Below, one piece after another: positions 52,168 to 61,251 of a stretch of 64,000 bases of DNA. The stretch lies in the NCBI RefSeq assembly GCF_031181705.1, contig NZ_JAPSKN010000014.1, positions 1 to 64,000 of the forward strand, written 5' to 3'. Origin of the DNA: Streptomyces sp. (GTDB lineage Bacteria > Actinomycetota > Actinomycetes > Streptomycetales > Streptomycetaceae). Both the position numbers and the translations under genes were made by a program. The notes under the pieces are model-generated. The model saw nothing but the letters and a program-made list of their open reading frames with translations. It had not been told where the DNA came from and did not search any database. Numbering within the stretch: position 1 is the stretch's first letter; each line of letters opens with the position of its first letter.

Positions 52168-54258
52168 TCAGTCGTGGTCCGGCACCACGAACTCGCACCA
52201 GACGGCCTTGCCGCCGCCCCGGGCCTCCACGCCCCACACGTCGGTGAGCATCTCGACCAGCAGCAGGCCCCGCCCGGAGACGCCCGAGTCGCCCGCCTCA
52301 CGGCGGCGGGGCAGGGCGCTGGAGGAGTCCTCGACCTCGACGCGCAGCCGGCGGTCGGAGCCGGTGAGGACCCGCAGGGTGAGGACCGCCGAGCCCTCGG
52401 TGTGCATGAGGGCGTTGGTCATCAGCTCGTCGGCGACCAGTTCGATCTCGTCGGCCCGGTCGCCGGCGCCCCAGGCGGCGACCGCGGTGCGGATCATGCG
52501 CCGGGCCTCGGAGAGTGCGGCCGGGTCGCCGGGGGCCACCTGGCGCTGGAGGCGGCGGCCGGCGTGCGGACCCTCCGGGCCGCGCCGGCGCAGCAGGAGC
52601 AGGGCGACGTCGTCCTCGCCGCCGCGTTCGTCGGCCACGTCGATGAGCCGGTCGGCGAGGTCGCGCACGTCCTCGGGGCCGGTGGCGACCAGGGCGGTGA
52701 GGGTGCGCATGCCGTCGTCGAGGTCGGCACCGGGCTGCTCGACCAGGCCGTCGGTGCACAGCAGCAGGGTGTCGCCCGGGTCGAGCTCCACGGTGCCCAC
52801 CGGGTAGTCCAGGCGGCCGAACTCGGCGGACAGGCCGAGCGGCAGGCCACCCGGGACGGCGACGCGGCGGCAGGAGCCGTCGGTGAGCCGGACGAGCGGG
52901 TCGATGTGCCCGGCGCGGACCACCTGCAGCACGCCGGTGGACAGGTCGGCCTCCGCGTAGAGGCAGGTCGCGGAGCGGTCCGTGTCGAGTTCGTGCAGGA
53001 ACACCGAGGCGCGGGCCATCACGGTGGCCGGCGGGTGTCCCTCGGCGGCGTAGGCGCGCAGCACGATGCGCAGCTGGCCCATGACGGCGGCGGCGTGCGT
53101 GTCGTGGCCCTGGACGTCACCGATGACGGCACCGACCCGGCCGCCGGGCAGCGGGATCAGGTCGTACCAGTCGCCGCCGATGTCCCGGCCGGCGGAGCCG
53201 CCGATGGTGGCGGCCCGGTAGCGCACGGCGACGTCGGCGCCGGGCACGCTCGGGATGGTCCGGGGCAGCATGGCCTGCTGCAGGCCCTGGGCGAGGTCCA
53301 TCTCCTGCTCGTAGAACATGGCCCGCTGCAGGCTCTGGGCGATGCTGCTGCCGAGGGCGACGAGGATGTTGCGCTCCTCGGGGGTGAAGCCCCGCCGGTC
53401 GCTGTAGAGCAGGCCCATCGCGCCGATCGGGCGGGCCTGGACGATGAGCGGCAGATAGGCCGCCGAGGTGATGTTCAGATCGGTGATGTGGGGCCAGAGG
53501 ATCGGGTAGCGCTCGGCGAACTCCTCGGGCGACTCGATGAAGCACGGGGCGAGGGTCCGCACGGCCTCGCTCATCGGATAGGGCTCGTCGATGCGGGTGA
53601 CCCGGGTGCCGGGCACGAAGGCGGCCTCGGGCCCCTCGGCGACCATGCGGATGCGGCCGGCCTCGACCAGGCCCATGACGAGGCTGGTGGCGCCCAGGTG
53701 GGTCAGGCCGTGGGTGTCCTTGAGGACGTCGATGACGTCCTGGACGGTGCGCGCGTGGGCGAGGGCGGCCGTGGTGAGCTCGACGACACTTGTCTGTTCC
53801 CGGCGGGCCTCGTCCCGGTCGGCCTGCTCGCGCCGGGCGTCGATCTCGCCGAGCTCCCGGGTGGCGTCGCGGATGATGCCGATGATGCGGCGGGGCCGGC
53901 CGGTCTCGTCGCGCCGGATGTAGCCCTGGGTGTGCGTCCAGCGCAGGCTGCCGTCACGGCGGCGGATGCGGAAGTACGCGCCGTAGTTCTCGCTGCCGTC
54001 CTTCAGGGCCTGGGTGACCACGGTGTCCAGGCGGCGTGCCTCGCCGGGCGGGACGCGCCTGGAGAGGCTCTCGGGGCGGTCGTCGTACTCGTCGGGGCGC
54101 ATGTCGAAGACGTCGTGGGCCTGCGCGTCCATCTGCATCAGGCCGGTGTCCAGGTCCCAGTCGAAGCTGCCCATCCGGTTGAGCGCGAGGATCGGCTCCG
54201 GGTGGGCGGGCCAGTCGTCCGGGACTGACAGGGCGCCGCTCGCTCCCCGATCAGCCAT
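52168..54258 (-). CDS. PAS-GAF-PP2C-HATPase regulatory phosphatase/kinase
   Basis: 696 residues. PAS about 25-140 (MGSFDWDLDTGLMQMDAQAHDVF), GAF about 165-320, SpoIIE/PP2C about 345-565 (DIGGDWYDLIPLPGGRVGAVIGDVQGHD, LLLCTDGLVEQPGADLD, GGEDDVALLLLRRR), and a C-terminal RsbW-like ATPase about 585-690 (VADELMTNALMHTEGSAVLTL, GRGLLLVEMLTDVWGV). Combining phosphatase with anti-sigma kinase is common in Streptomyces and points to control of a sigma-B-type partner-switching pathway. Sensor ligands unknown. ATG at 54258. Confidence 0.9.
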   Translation of the reverse strand: MADRGASGALSVPDDWPAHPEPILALNRMGSFDWDLDTGLMQMDAQAHDVFDMRPDEYDDRPESLSRRVPPGEARRLDTVVTQALKDGSENYGAYFRIRRRDGSLRWTHTQGYIRRDETGRPRRIIGIIRDATRELGEIDARREQADRDEARREQTSVVELTTAALAHARTVQDVIDVLKDTHGLTHLGATSLVMGLVEAGRIRMVAEGPEAAFVPGTRVTRIDEPYPMSEAVRTLAPCFIESPEEFAERYPILWPHITDLNITSAAYLPLIVQARPIGAMGLLYSDRRGFTPEERNILVALGSSIAQSLQRAMFYEQEMDLAQGLQQAMLPRTIPSVPGADVAVRYRAATIGGSAGRDIGGDWYDLIPLPGGRVGAVIGDVQGHDTHAAAVMGQLRIVLRAYAAEGHPPATVMARASVFLHELDTDRSATCLYAEADLSTGVLQVVRAGHIDPLVRLTDGSCRRVAVPGGLPLGLSAEFGRLDYPVGTVELDPGDTLLLCTDGLVEQPGADLDDGMRTLTALVATGPEDVRDLADRLIDVADERGGEDDVALLLLRRRGPEGPHAGRRLQRQVAPGDPAALSEARRMIRTAVAAWGAGDRADEIELVADELMTNALMHTEGSAVLTLRVLTGSDRRLRVEVEDSSSALPRRREAGDSGVSGRGLLLVEMLTDVWGVEARGGGKAVWCEFVVPDHD

Positions 54259-54335
54259 GGGCCCACCTTGCCAGGATTCGTCCGATTCTTCGACTGGACG
54301 TGCCGAGTGTACGGGCCGCTCCGCGGGACCGGCCC

Positions 54336-55475
54336 TCAGTTGCCGAAGACGTCGGTGGGGCTGCCGAAGATGCTGTCGTCGGCCGGTTCGTCGGGGATCA
54401 GTCCGGCTCCGTCGGGCACGTCGGGGCCGTCCGGGACGGCTTCGGGACCGACCTCGTCCGGTGCGCCGAGATCCTCCGCCTCCGGTGCGCCGAGGTCATC
54501 CGCCTCCGGTGCGCCGGCCTCCCGGGGCGCCGGTTCGCCGCGGGGCGGTTGGGTGCCGTCCGCCGGAGGCTGTTCGATGCCGTCCGCCCGGCGGGGGGCG
54601 GGGTCGGCGGCCGGGTCCGCCCCGGGGGCGGTGCGGGAGGCGCCCGGGGGGACGGGCGAGGGCGCGGACGGTGCCGGGGGCCGGGTCGCCCACACCGGCG
54701 GCGGCAGGGCCCGGTCATGGCGCACGTCGTGCCCGGGCCGCCGTTCGATCCAGGTCCGGGCGGCCAGGTCGATGATGGTGAAGTCGGCGACGGCACGCGG
54801 GGCGGGGGTCACGACGATCACCTCGCCGGGCCGGTAGCCGGGCCAGGGCGTGCCCCGGGTCGCCGGCGTGCCGCGCAGGGCGAGCGGCGGGCGCAGCGGG
54901 TTGCCGCAGGCGCAGCGGAGGCGCGGCACGCCCCGGTCGTCGACCAGGACGGCGGTGCCCGCCTGGAGGACGGCCTGGTAGCCGGTGACCCGGCCGGCGC
55001 GGTGACCGTGGCCGGTGACGCGGGTGTCGGCGCGCAGGACGACCGGGGTGAGGGCCCGCACGTAGTCCGGGAGGGCCTCCGGGGGCACGCCCGCGACCCG
55101 GGCGAAGGCGCGGCCCGCGGCGCGGTCGCGGGTGAGGTGGCCGATCTGCCGGCCGATGTCGCAGCTGCCCGTCCGCTCGGTGCCGCCGTAGAGGCCGGGG
55201 GTCGCGCCGGACAGGGAGCGCGGACCGGTGGAGACGCGGACGGTGCCGCCCGCCGTGCGCGGTGCGGGCCCGGCGGGGAACGGGGCGGGCGCCGCCACGG
55301 CCGTGGAGTCCGTGAAGGGGGCCGGTCCGGGGTCGGCGGCCGGCTGGAGGACGAGCGCCGCGGCCGTCGTGCCGTCGCCCTCGCCGCCGCCGGCGCGGCC
55401 GGCGCCGCACGCCGAGAGGAGGAGCGCGGCGGAGAGCGCGCAGGCCGCGGTGAAGGCCCCGGTGGGTGTCCGCAC
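54336..55475 (-). CDS. DUF6777-type lipoprotein
   Basis: 379 residues. Signal peptide and lipobox LLLSAC (Cys23). A central domain (about 90-270: PGLYGGTERTGSCDIGRQIGHLTRD, VLRADTRVTGHGHRAGRVTGYQAVLQAG, RCACGNPLRPP) matches the DUF6777 group as I remember it. The last 110 residues are Pro-rich then acidic, with tandem GAPEA(E/D)DL units. It is on the outer face of the membrane; function unknown. GTG at 55475 has GGAGGACGAG upstream. 142 bp separate it from the divergent HTTM gene. Confidence 0.75.
   Translation of the reverse strand: MRTPTGAFTAACALSAALLLSACGAGRAGGGEGDGTTAAALVLQPAADPGPAPFTDSTAVAAPAPFPAGPAPRTAGGTVRVSTGPRSLSGATPGLYGGTERTGSCDIGRQIGHLTRDRAAGRAFARVAGVPPEALPDYVRALTPVVLRADTRVTGHGHRAGRVTGYQAVLQAGTAVLVDDRGVPRLRCACGNPLRPPLALRGTPATRGTPWPGYRPGEVIVVTPAPRAVADFTIIDLAARTWIERRPGHDVRHDRALPPPVWATRPPAPSAPSPVPPGASRTAPGADPAADPAPRRADGIEQPPADGTQPPRGEPAPREAGAPEADDLGAPEAEDLGAPDEVGPEAVPDGPDVPDGAGLIPDEPADDSIFGSPTDVFGN
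54457..54518 (-). repeat. 24-bp tandem repeat, about 2.6 copies
   Basis: Two 24-bp units (54457-54480 and 54481-54504, 2 differences) and part of a third code for GAPEA(E/D)DL in the acidic tail of the lipoprotein. In-frame length change is possible. Confidence 0.75.
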
Positions 55476-55616
55476 CTCGTCCTCCCGCTCACCTCGGCCC
55501 GTTTCGGGCAGTTCCTCACTATTGTTTGCCGCGCTCACTCGGGTTACGCAACCGGAGCAGTGGTACGCGGAGCGTGACACCGCCCTGCGGCGGGTCACGG
55601 GGAGGAGCGCACGGCC

Positions 55617-57038
55617 GTGGACTGGTTCACCGCATCCGACTACTGGCTGACCCGACTGGTCTTCCAGCGGGCGCTGGCCGCCGTGTACCTGGTGGCGTTC
55701 CTGACGGCGGCGCTGCAGTTCCGGGCGCTGATCGGGCGGCGCGGCATGCTCCCGGTGCCGCGGTTCGTCGAGCGGGTGCCGTTCAGGCGGGCGCCGAGCC
55801 TGTTCCAGCTGCACTACTCGGACCGCTTCTTCGCCCTCTGCGCCTGGACGGGCTGCGCGGTGTCGGTAGCGCTGCTGGCCGGGCTGGACGCGCTGCTGCC
55901 GCTGTGGGGCGGCATGCTGCTGTGGCTGGTGCCGTGGGTGCTGTACCTGTCGATCGTCAACGTCGGGCAGACCTGGTACGCGTTCGGCTGGGAGTCGCTG
56001 CTGCTGGAGGTCGGCTTCCTCGCCGTGTTCCTCGGCAACGACGAGGTGGCGCCGCCGCTCGTGGTGCTGTTCCTGCTGCGGTGGATCCTGTTCCGGGTGG
56101 AGTTCGGCGCGGGGCTGATCAAGATGCGCGGCGACGCGTGCTGGCGGAAGCTGACCTGCCTGGACCACCATCACGAGACGCAGCCGATGCCGGGCCCGCT
56201 GAGCTGGTTCTTCCACCACCTGCCCCGCCCACTGCACCGGGTCGAGGCGGCCGCGAACCACGTCACGCAACTGGTGGTGCCGTTCGCGCTGTTCACTCCG
56301 CAGCCGGTGGCAACGGCAGCCGCCGCGCTGATGATCGTCACCCAGCTGTGGCTGGTGCTGTCGGGCAACTTCTCCTGGCTGAACTGGATCACGATCGTGC
56401 TGGCGCTGTCGGCGGTGCGCTTCCCGGCCGACGCGCCCGACGTGCCGGACGCGCCGCTGTGGTACGTCGTGCTGGTCCTCGCGGTCTCCGCGCTGCTGTT
56501 GGGCCTCAGCCACCGGCCGGTGCGCAACATGCTCTCCCGCCGCCAGGTGATGAACCGCTCCTTCGACCCCCTGCATCTGGTCAACACCTACGGCGCGTTC
56601 GGCAGCGTGAGCCGGGTGCGGTACGAGGTGGTGGTCGAGGGCACCGCGGACGACAGGCCGCGCGCGGGCTCCGACTGGCGGGCGTACGAGTTCAGGGGCA
56701 AGCCGGGTGATCCGCGGCGGTGGCCGCGCCAGTTCGCGCCCTACCATCTGCGCCTGGACTGGCTGATGTGGTTCGCGGCCCTCTCCCCCGCCTACGCCGA
56801 CCCCTGGTTCGGCAGGCTGGTGGAGCGGCTGCTGGAGAACGACCGGGACACGCTGAAGCTGCTGCGCCGCTCGCCGTTCCCGCCGGACGAGCCGCCGCGG
56901 TTCGTGCGCGCCCGGCTGTTCCGCTACCGCTACACGACCTGGCGCGAGCTGCGGGAGACCGGCGCCTGCTGGGAGCGGACGTACGTGCGGGAGTACCTGC
57001 CGCCGACCAGGCTGGCGGAGCCGGTTCACAGGCCGTAG
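55617..57038 (+). CDS. HTTM / lipase maturation factor-like membrane protein
   Basis: 473 residues, at least eight membrane helices. LIGRRGMLPVPRFVERVP, WYAFGWESLLLEVGFLAVFL, RWILFRVEFGAGLIKMRGDACWRKLTCLDHHHETQPMPGPLSWF and the C-terminal PRRWPRQFAPYHLRLDWLMWFAALS are signatures shared with animal lipase maturation factor and bacterial relatives. Bacterial function is unknown; gamma-carboxylase-like HTTM topology is likely. GTG at 55617 follows GGGGAGGAG by 11 bases. Its last 13 bp overlap the 3' end of the convergent lactonase gene. Confidence 0.87.
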   Translation: MDWFTASDYWLTRLVFQRALAAVYLVAFLTAALQFRALIGRRGMLPVPRFVERVPFRRAPSLFQLHYSDRFFALCAWTGCAVSVALLAGLDALLPLWGGMLLWLVPWVLYLSIVNVGQTWYAFGWESLLLEVGFLAVFLGNDEVAPPLVVLFLLRWILFRVEFGAGLIKMRGDACWRKLTCLDHHHETQPMPGPLSWFFHHLPRPLHRVEAAANHVTQLVVPFALFTPQPVATAAAALMIVTQLWLVLSGNFSWLNWITIVLALSAVRFPADAPDVPDAPLWYVVLVLAVSALLLGLSHRPVRNMLSRRQVMNRSFDPLHLVNTYGAFGSVSRVRYEVVVEGTADDRPRAGSDWRAYEFRGKPGDPRRWPRQFAPYHLRLDWLMWFAALSPAYADPWFGRLVERLLENDRDTLKLLRRSPFPPDEPPRFVRARLFRYRYTTWRELRETGACWERTYVREYLPPTRLAEPVHRP

Positions 57039-57859
57039 ACGCGGGCGGCGGTGGTTTCGAGGATCTGCGCGTGGTCGGGCGGGCCGATGAGCCGGCGCGC
57101 GGTGCCGAGCGTGCCGCCGTAGGTCCCCGCCAGGGTGCACACCGGCCAGTCCGAGCCGTACATCAGCCGGGCGGGCCCGAACGCCTCCAGGGCCACCTCG
57201 GCGTACGGACGCAGGTCCTCGACGGTCCAGCCGGCGGGGTCGGCCTCGGTGGCCAGGCCGGAGAGTTTGGCGACGGTGTTGGGCAGGGCGGCCAGGGCCC
57301 GCAGGTGCGACGCCCAGGGTTCGAGGGCGCCTGCGGCGACGGGCGGTTTGCCGAGGTGGTCCAGGACGAAGGTCAGGCCGGGCAGGGCGGCGGCCGCCCG
57401 GACGCAGGCCGGGAGCCGGCCGGGCAGGACGACGAGGTCGTAGACCAGTCCGGCGGCGGCGACGGCGGCCAGTCCCCGCAGGACGTCCGGGCGCAGCAGC
57501 CACTCGGGGTCGGGCTCGTGCTGGACCTGGTGGCGGATGCCCTTGAGGTAGCGGCCGCCGGGGAGTTCGCGCAGCCGGGCGAGTTCGTCGGCGACGCCGG
57601 GGCGGGTGAGGTCGGTCCAGCCGACGACGCCCGCGACCAGGTCGTGCTCCTCGGCCAGGGCCAGGAGCTCCGGGGTCTCCTCGGGCACGGTGACCGTCTG
57701 CACGAGGACCGTGCGGCCCACTCCGGCGGCTCTCGCCTCGGGTTCGAGGTCCTTCATCGTGAAGTCGCGGCGCAGCGGCCGCAGCGCGGGCCCGGTGATC
57801 CAGTCCTGGTCACGCACGGACAGGTCCCAGACGTGGTGGTGGGCGTCGGTCACGGTCAT
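57026..57859 (-). CDS. Amidohydrolase-2 family lactonase (L-fuconolactonase-like)
   Basis: 277 residues. TDAHHHVWDL (metal His-x-His), VLDHLGKPP, KLSGLATEAD and MYGSDWPVC (metal Asp) are the family's barrel motifs. In an operon with a fuconate-type dehydratase, it most probably opens L-fucono-1,5-lactone. Last gene of the operon; its ATG overlaps the stop of the shortened mutarotase gene (ATGA). Confidence 0.88.
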   Translation of the reverse strand: MTVTDAHHHVWDLSVRDQDWITGPALRPLRRDFTMKDLEPEARAAGVGRTVLVQTVTVPEETPELLALAEEHDLVAGVVGWTDLTRPGVADELARLRELPGGRYLKGIRHQVQHEPDPEWLLRPDVLRGLAAVAAAGLVYDLVVLPGRLPACVRAAAALPGLTFVLDHLGKPPVAAGALEPWASHLRALAALPNTVAKLSGLATEADPAGWTVEDLRPYAEVALEAFGPARLMYGSDWPVCTLAGTYGGTLGTARRLIGPPDHAQILETTAARVYGL

Positions 57860-57999
57860 GCGGGCGGCTCCCGGACGACGGGCAGGCCGGTGCCGGCGGC
57901 GGGGACGGCGCCGGTCGGCTCACGGGGGACCTCGCGGTCGGCGGCCTCGCAGGCGGCGACGCGGCCGGCGCGGACCCTGGTGTGCAGGGCGACCGTCAT
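57856..57999 (-). pseudogene. Internally deleted L-rhamnose/L-fucose mutarotase
   Basis: 47 codons, in frame from ATG 57999 with AAGGAG 6 bases upstream. The first 36 residues (MTVALHTRVRAGRVAACEAA then DREVPREPTGAVPAAG) match the mutarotase N-terminus (VALHT, EAAHREVPEEL pattern), and the last residues (GLPVVREPP) match its C-terminus. The family is about 105-110 residues, so roughly 60 middle residues with the catalytic His/Tyr are missing. It keeps ATGA overlaps with both neighbours, so translation coupling in the operon is preserved. It is probably inactive as an enzyme. Confidence 0.75.
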
Positions 58000-58994
58000 G
58001 ACGGCTCCTTCGAGGGCGGCTCGCCGGGCACGGGCGCGTCGGCGGGCAGCAGGCCCCCGGCGCGCAGCTCCTGCCAGAGGGCGCCGGGCACCCGGGCGGC
58101 GAACTGGTGGGCGCAGTCGCGCACTTCATGAGCCGAACGGGCCCCGACGAGGACGCTGGCGACGGCCGGGTGGGCGGCGCAGAAGGCCAGGGCGACGGCG
58201 CGCAGCGTGGTGCCGTGCCGGTCGGCGACCGACTTCAGGCGCAGGGCCCGCTCGACCAGCTCGGACGGGGCGGCGGCGTAGTTGTAGCGGGCGCCCGGCT
58301 CCGGGTTGGCCAGCAGGCCCGAGTTGAAGGCGCCGCCGATGACCACCGACGTACCGCGTTCCAGGGCGGCGGGCAGCAGGTCGGTGAGGGCGCTCTGGTC
58401 GAGGAGGGTGTAGCGGCCGGCGCAGAGCACCACGTCCACGTCGGTGTCGCGGACGAAGCGGGTGAGCATGGCCGACTGGTTCATCCCGGCGCCGATCGCG
58501 CCCACCACACCTTCCGCGCGCAGCTTCTCCAGGGCCGGGTAGCCCTCGCGGAAGGCCGCTTCGGCGTGCTCGTCGGGGTCGTGGAGGTAGACGACGTCGA
58601 CCCGGTCGAGGCCGAGGCGTTCCAGGCTGGACTCCAGGGTGCGGCGGATGCCGTCGGCGCTGAAGTCCCACACGCGCCGGTGGGTGGCCGGTACGGCGAA
58701 GCCGTTGGCCAGGTCGTCGCCGGTGCCGTCGGCGGGTTCGAGGCGGCGGCCCACCTTGGTGGAGATCGTGTAGTGGTCGCGGGGGTGGTCGCGCAGGGCG
58801 GCGCCGAGCCGGCGTTCGGAGAGGCCGAGGCCGTAGTGCGGGGCGGTGTCGAAGTAGCGGATGCCGCGCTGCCAGGCGGCTTCCACTGCCTCGTGGGCCT
58901 CCTCGTCGCCGACCGCGGTGTACAGGTTGGCGATGGCGGCGGCGCCGAAGGACAGGGCGCTGACCTCGACGCCGCTGCCGCCGAGCCGGTTCAC
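57996..58994 (-). CDS. Aldo/keto reductase (L-fucose dehydrogenase-like)
   Basis: 332 residues. VSALSFGAAAIANLYTAVGDEEAHEAVEAAW, YFDTAPHYGLGLSERRLG (catalytic Asp and Tyr), STKVGRRLEP (Lys), and the NADP-site motif SVLVGARSAHEV. Its context with dehydratase and lactonase suggests oxidation of L-fucose (or a related 6-deoxy sugar) to the lactone. GTG overlaps the SDR stop (GTGA); its stop overlaps the mutarotase start. Confidence 0.88.
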   Translation of the reverse strand: MNRLGGSGVEVSALSFGAAAIANLYTAVGDEEAHEAVEAAWQRGIRYFDTAPHYGLGLSERRLGAALRDHPRDHYTISTKVGRRLEPADGTGDDLANGFAVPATHRRVWDFSADGIRRTLESSLERLGLDRVDVVYLHDPDEHAEAAFREGYPALEKLRAEGVVGAIGAGMNQSAMLTRFVRDTDVDVVLCAGRYTLLDQSALTDLLPAALERGTSVVIGGAFNSGLLANPEPGARYNYAAAPSELVERALRLKSVADRHGTTLRAVALAFCAAHPAVASVLVGARSAHEVRDCAHQFAARVPGALWQELRAGGLLPADAPVPGEPPSKEPS

Positions 58995-59746
58995 CGGGCC
59001 ACCGGGCGCGGCCGCAGGCCCTGCATGCCGCCGTCGACGGCGAGCGCGGTGCCCGTCGTGGCGCCGGACAGGGGGCTCGCCAGGTAGGCGATGGCGCCCG
59101 CGACCTCGGCCGGGGAGACCAGCCGGCCGGTGGGCTGGCGGGCCTCGAGGGCCGCGCGTTCGGCGGCCGGGTCGGGGGCGGCGTCGAGGAGGCGGCCCAC
59201 CCACGGGGTGTCGACCGTGCCGGGGTTGACGCAGTTGACGCGGATGCCCTCGCGGACGTGGTCGGCGGCCATGGCGAGGGTCAGGGCGTGCACGGCGCCC
59301 TTGGTGGCGCTGTACAGGGCGCGCTGCGGCAGGCCCGCGGTGGCGGCGACGGAGCAGGTGTTGACGATCGCGGCGTGCGCGGAGGCCCGCAGACCGGGCA
59401 GGCAGGCTCGGGTGGTGCGGACCATGCCGACGACGTTGACGTCGTAGACGCGGTGCCACTCGTCGTCGGGGTTGTCCTCGACGGTGCCCTGGGCGCCGAT
59501 GCCCGCGTTGTTCACCAGGACGTCCAGACCGCCGAGTTCCGCCACCGCCGCGGTGACCGCCGCGCGCACGGACGTGTCGTCGGTGACGTCCGCGCGGTGG
59601 CCGAGGAGTGGCTTGCCGACCGGGGACGGATCGAGGTCGAGGACGGCGACCTGTGCGCCGCGCTCGGCCATGAGGTCGGCGGTGGCCCGGCCGATGCCGG
59701 ACGCACCGCCCGTCACCAGGGCCCTGAGGCCCTCGAAGTCGCTCAT
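58991..59746 (-). CDS. Short-chain dehydrogenase (2-keto-3-deoxy-fuconate dehydrogenase-like)
   Basis: 251 residues. Classical SDR: nucleotide loop [19 protein letters not shown], catalytic Ser (VNTCS) and YSATKGAVH (Tyr-x-x-x-Lys). The family includes enzymes that oxidise 2-keto-3-deoxy-L-fuconate in the non-phosphorylating fucose pathway; this position fits the next step after the dehydratase. Overlaps both neighbours by 4 bp. Confidence 0.88.
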   Translation of the reverse strand: MSDFEGLRALVTGGASGIGRATADLMAERGAQVAVLDLDPSPVGKPLLGHRADVTDDTSVRAAVTAAVAELGGLDVLVNNAGIGAQGTVEDNPDDEWHRVYDVNVVGMVRTTRACLPGLRASAHAAIVNTCSVAATAGLPQRALYSATKGAVHALTLAMAADHVREGIRVNCVNPGTVDTPWVGRLLDAAPDPAAERAALEARQPTGRLVSPAEVAGAIAYLASPLSGATTGTALAVDGGMQGLRPRPVAR

Positions 59747-61086
59747 GCGGCGTGCCCCTTCTTCGTCGCGTCGAGGTCGGCGGCCCAGAACTCGCCGCCC
59801 GGGTACGTGTACCGCGCCAGCGCCTCGGGCCGCAGAGCGGCCGAGAAGCCCGGCGCGGTGGGTGCCATGTAGTGACCCTGCCGGATCACCACCGGGTCGA
59901 GGAAGTGGTCGTGCAGATGGTCGACGTATTCGATGACGCGGTTCTCGGTCGTGCCGGTCAGTGCCACGTAGTCGAACATCGACAGGTGCTGGACGAGTTC
60001 GCACAGGCCGACCCCGCCCGCGTGCGGGCACACGGGGACGCCGAACTTGGCCGCGAGCAGCAGGATCGCGAGGTTCTCCGGGACGCCGCCGACCCGGGCC
60101 GCGTCGATCTGGACGACGTCGAGCGCGCCGGCCTGGAGAAGCTGTTTGAAGACGATGCGGTTGTGCGCGTGCTCGCCGGTGGCGACCTTCACGGGGGCGA
60201 CGGCCCGGCGGATCGCCGCGTGCCCGAGGATGTCGTCGGGGCTGGTGGGTTCCTCGATCCAGTACGGGTCGAACGCGGCGAGGGCCTCGGTCCAGCGGAT
60301 CGCCTCCTCGACGTCCCAGCGCTGGTTGGCGTCGACGGCCATCCGGATGTCCGGGCCGATGACCGAACGGGCCACCCGGCAGCGGCGGATGTCGTCGTCG
60401 AGGTCGGCGCCCACCTTGAGCTTGATCTGGGTGAAGCCGTCGGTGACCGCCCGGGCGGCGAGCCGGGTGAGTTTCTCGTCGTCGTAGCCGAGCCAGCCGG
60501 GCGAGGTGGTGTAGGCGGGGTAGCCGCGCTCCAGCAGCCGGGCGGTGCGCTGCCCGGCGCCCTCCCTGGCCCGGTGGAGCAGGGCCAGGGCCTCCTTGGG
60601 GGTGAGGGCGTCGGTGAGGTAGCGGAAGTCGATCTGGCCCACGAGCCATTCCGGCTCGGCCTCGGCGAGCAGTCGCCACAGCGGAAGCCCGGCCCGCTTG
60701 GCGGCGAGGTCCCACACGGCGTTGACGACGGCGCCGATGGCCATGTGCATCACGCCCTTCTCGGGCCCGAGCCAGCGCAGTTGGCTGTCGCCGATCAGGT
60801 CGCGGTTCAGGGTGGCGGGGTCGGCGCACAGCTCGGCCAGGTCGCGGCCGAGAAGGTGTCCGCGCAGCGCGTCGATCGCGGCGACCTGGACCTCGTTGCC
60901 CCGCCCGATGGTGAAGGCGAACCCGTGCCCCTCGTGCCCGTCGGCCGCGTCGGTGCGCAGCACGACGTAGGCCGCCGAGTAGTCGGGGTCGGGGTTCATC
61001 GCGTCGGAGCCGTCGAGTTCGCGCGAGGTGGGGAAGCGGATGTCGTGGGTGTCGACCGCGGTGATGCGGGCGGGCGTCGGGGACAC
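59743..61086 (-). CDS. Enolase-superfamily dehydratase (L-fuconate dehydratase-like)
   Basis: 447 residues. Catalytic Lys in [12 protein letters not shown], metal ligands in [19 protein letters not shown] and VATGEH, and [13 protein letters not shown] for the His-Asp dyad region. The size and VRFPTS-like start ([26 protein letters not shown] in two parts around residue 20-45) match L-fuconate dehydratase. First gene of the operon. GTG at 61086 with AAAGGA upstream is preferred over ATG 61128. Divergent from the GntR gene with operator-like sites between. Confidence 0.9.
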   Translation of the reverse strand: MSPTPARITAVDTHDIRFPTSRELDGSDAMNPDPDYSAAYVVLRTDAADGHEGHGFAFTIGRGNEVQVAAIDALRGHLLGRDLAELCADPATLNRDLIGDSQLRWLGPEKGVMHMAIGAVVNAVWDLAAKRAGLPLWRLLAEAEPEWLVGQIDFRYLTDALTPKEALALLHRAREGAGQRTARLLERGYPAYTTSPGWLGYDDEKLTRLAARAVTDGFTQIKLKVGADLDDDIRRCRVARSVIGPDIRMAVDANQRWDVEEAIRWTEALAAFDPYWIEEPTSPDDILGHAAIRRAVAPVKVATGEHAHNRIVFKQLLQAGALDVVQIDAARVGGVPENLAILLLAAKFGVPVCPHAGGVGLCELVQHLSMFDYVALTGTTENRVIEYVDHLHDHFLDPVVIRQGHYMAPTAPGFSAALRPEALARYTYPGGEFWAADLDATKKGHAA

Positions 61087-61130
61087 GGAGGTCCTTTCGT
61101 CGGCCGGGGTTCCAGCGGATGCCCGCATAC

Positions 61131-61142
61131 TTATCAGACCAA
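61131..61142 (-). promoter_or_regulatory. Second GntR-like site TTATCAGACCAA
   Basis: Read on the minus strand as TTGGTCTGATAA, it shares GGTCNGA with the perfect site at 61193 and lies 45 bp before the dehydratase start, where it could repress the operon. Confidence 0.5.
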
Positions 61143-61192
61143 TCAAGCGTCCAAACACCCCTCGTCGGACAGACTCCGCACTCGTGACTCAT

Positions 61193-61207
61193 AGTGGTCG
61201 GACCACT
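61193..61207 (+). promoter_or_regulatory. GntR/FadR-type operator AGTGGTC-G-GACCACT
   Basis: Perfect 15-bp palindrome with the TGGTCNGACCA core typical of FadR-subfamily GntR regulators, 44 bp before the GntR start codon and inside the divergent promoter region. Confidence 0.7.
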
Positions 61208-61251
61208 TGTCTGGCTAGACTGCGCCGAAGCGCTGTGATCGGAGGAGTGGC

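Noticed and set aside
55476..57503. Long minus-strand frame continuing upstream of the DUF6777 lipoprotein
   Set aside because: It is antisense to the well-supported HTTM gene; the GTG at 55475 has a ribosome site and begins a lipoprotein signal.
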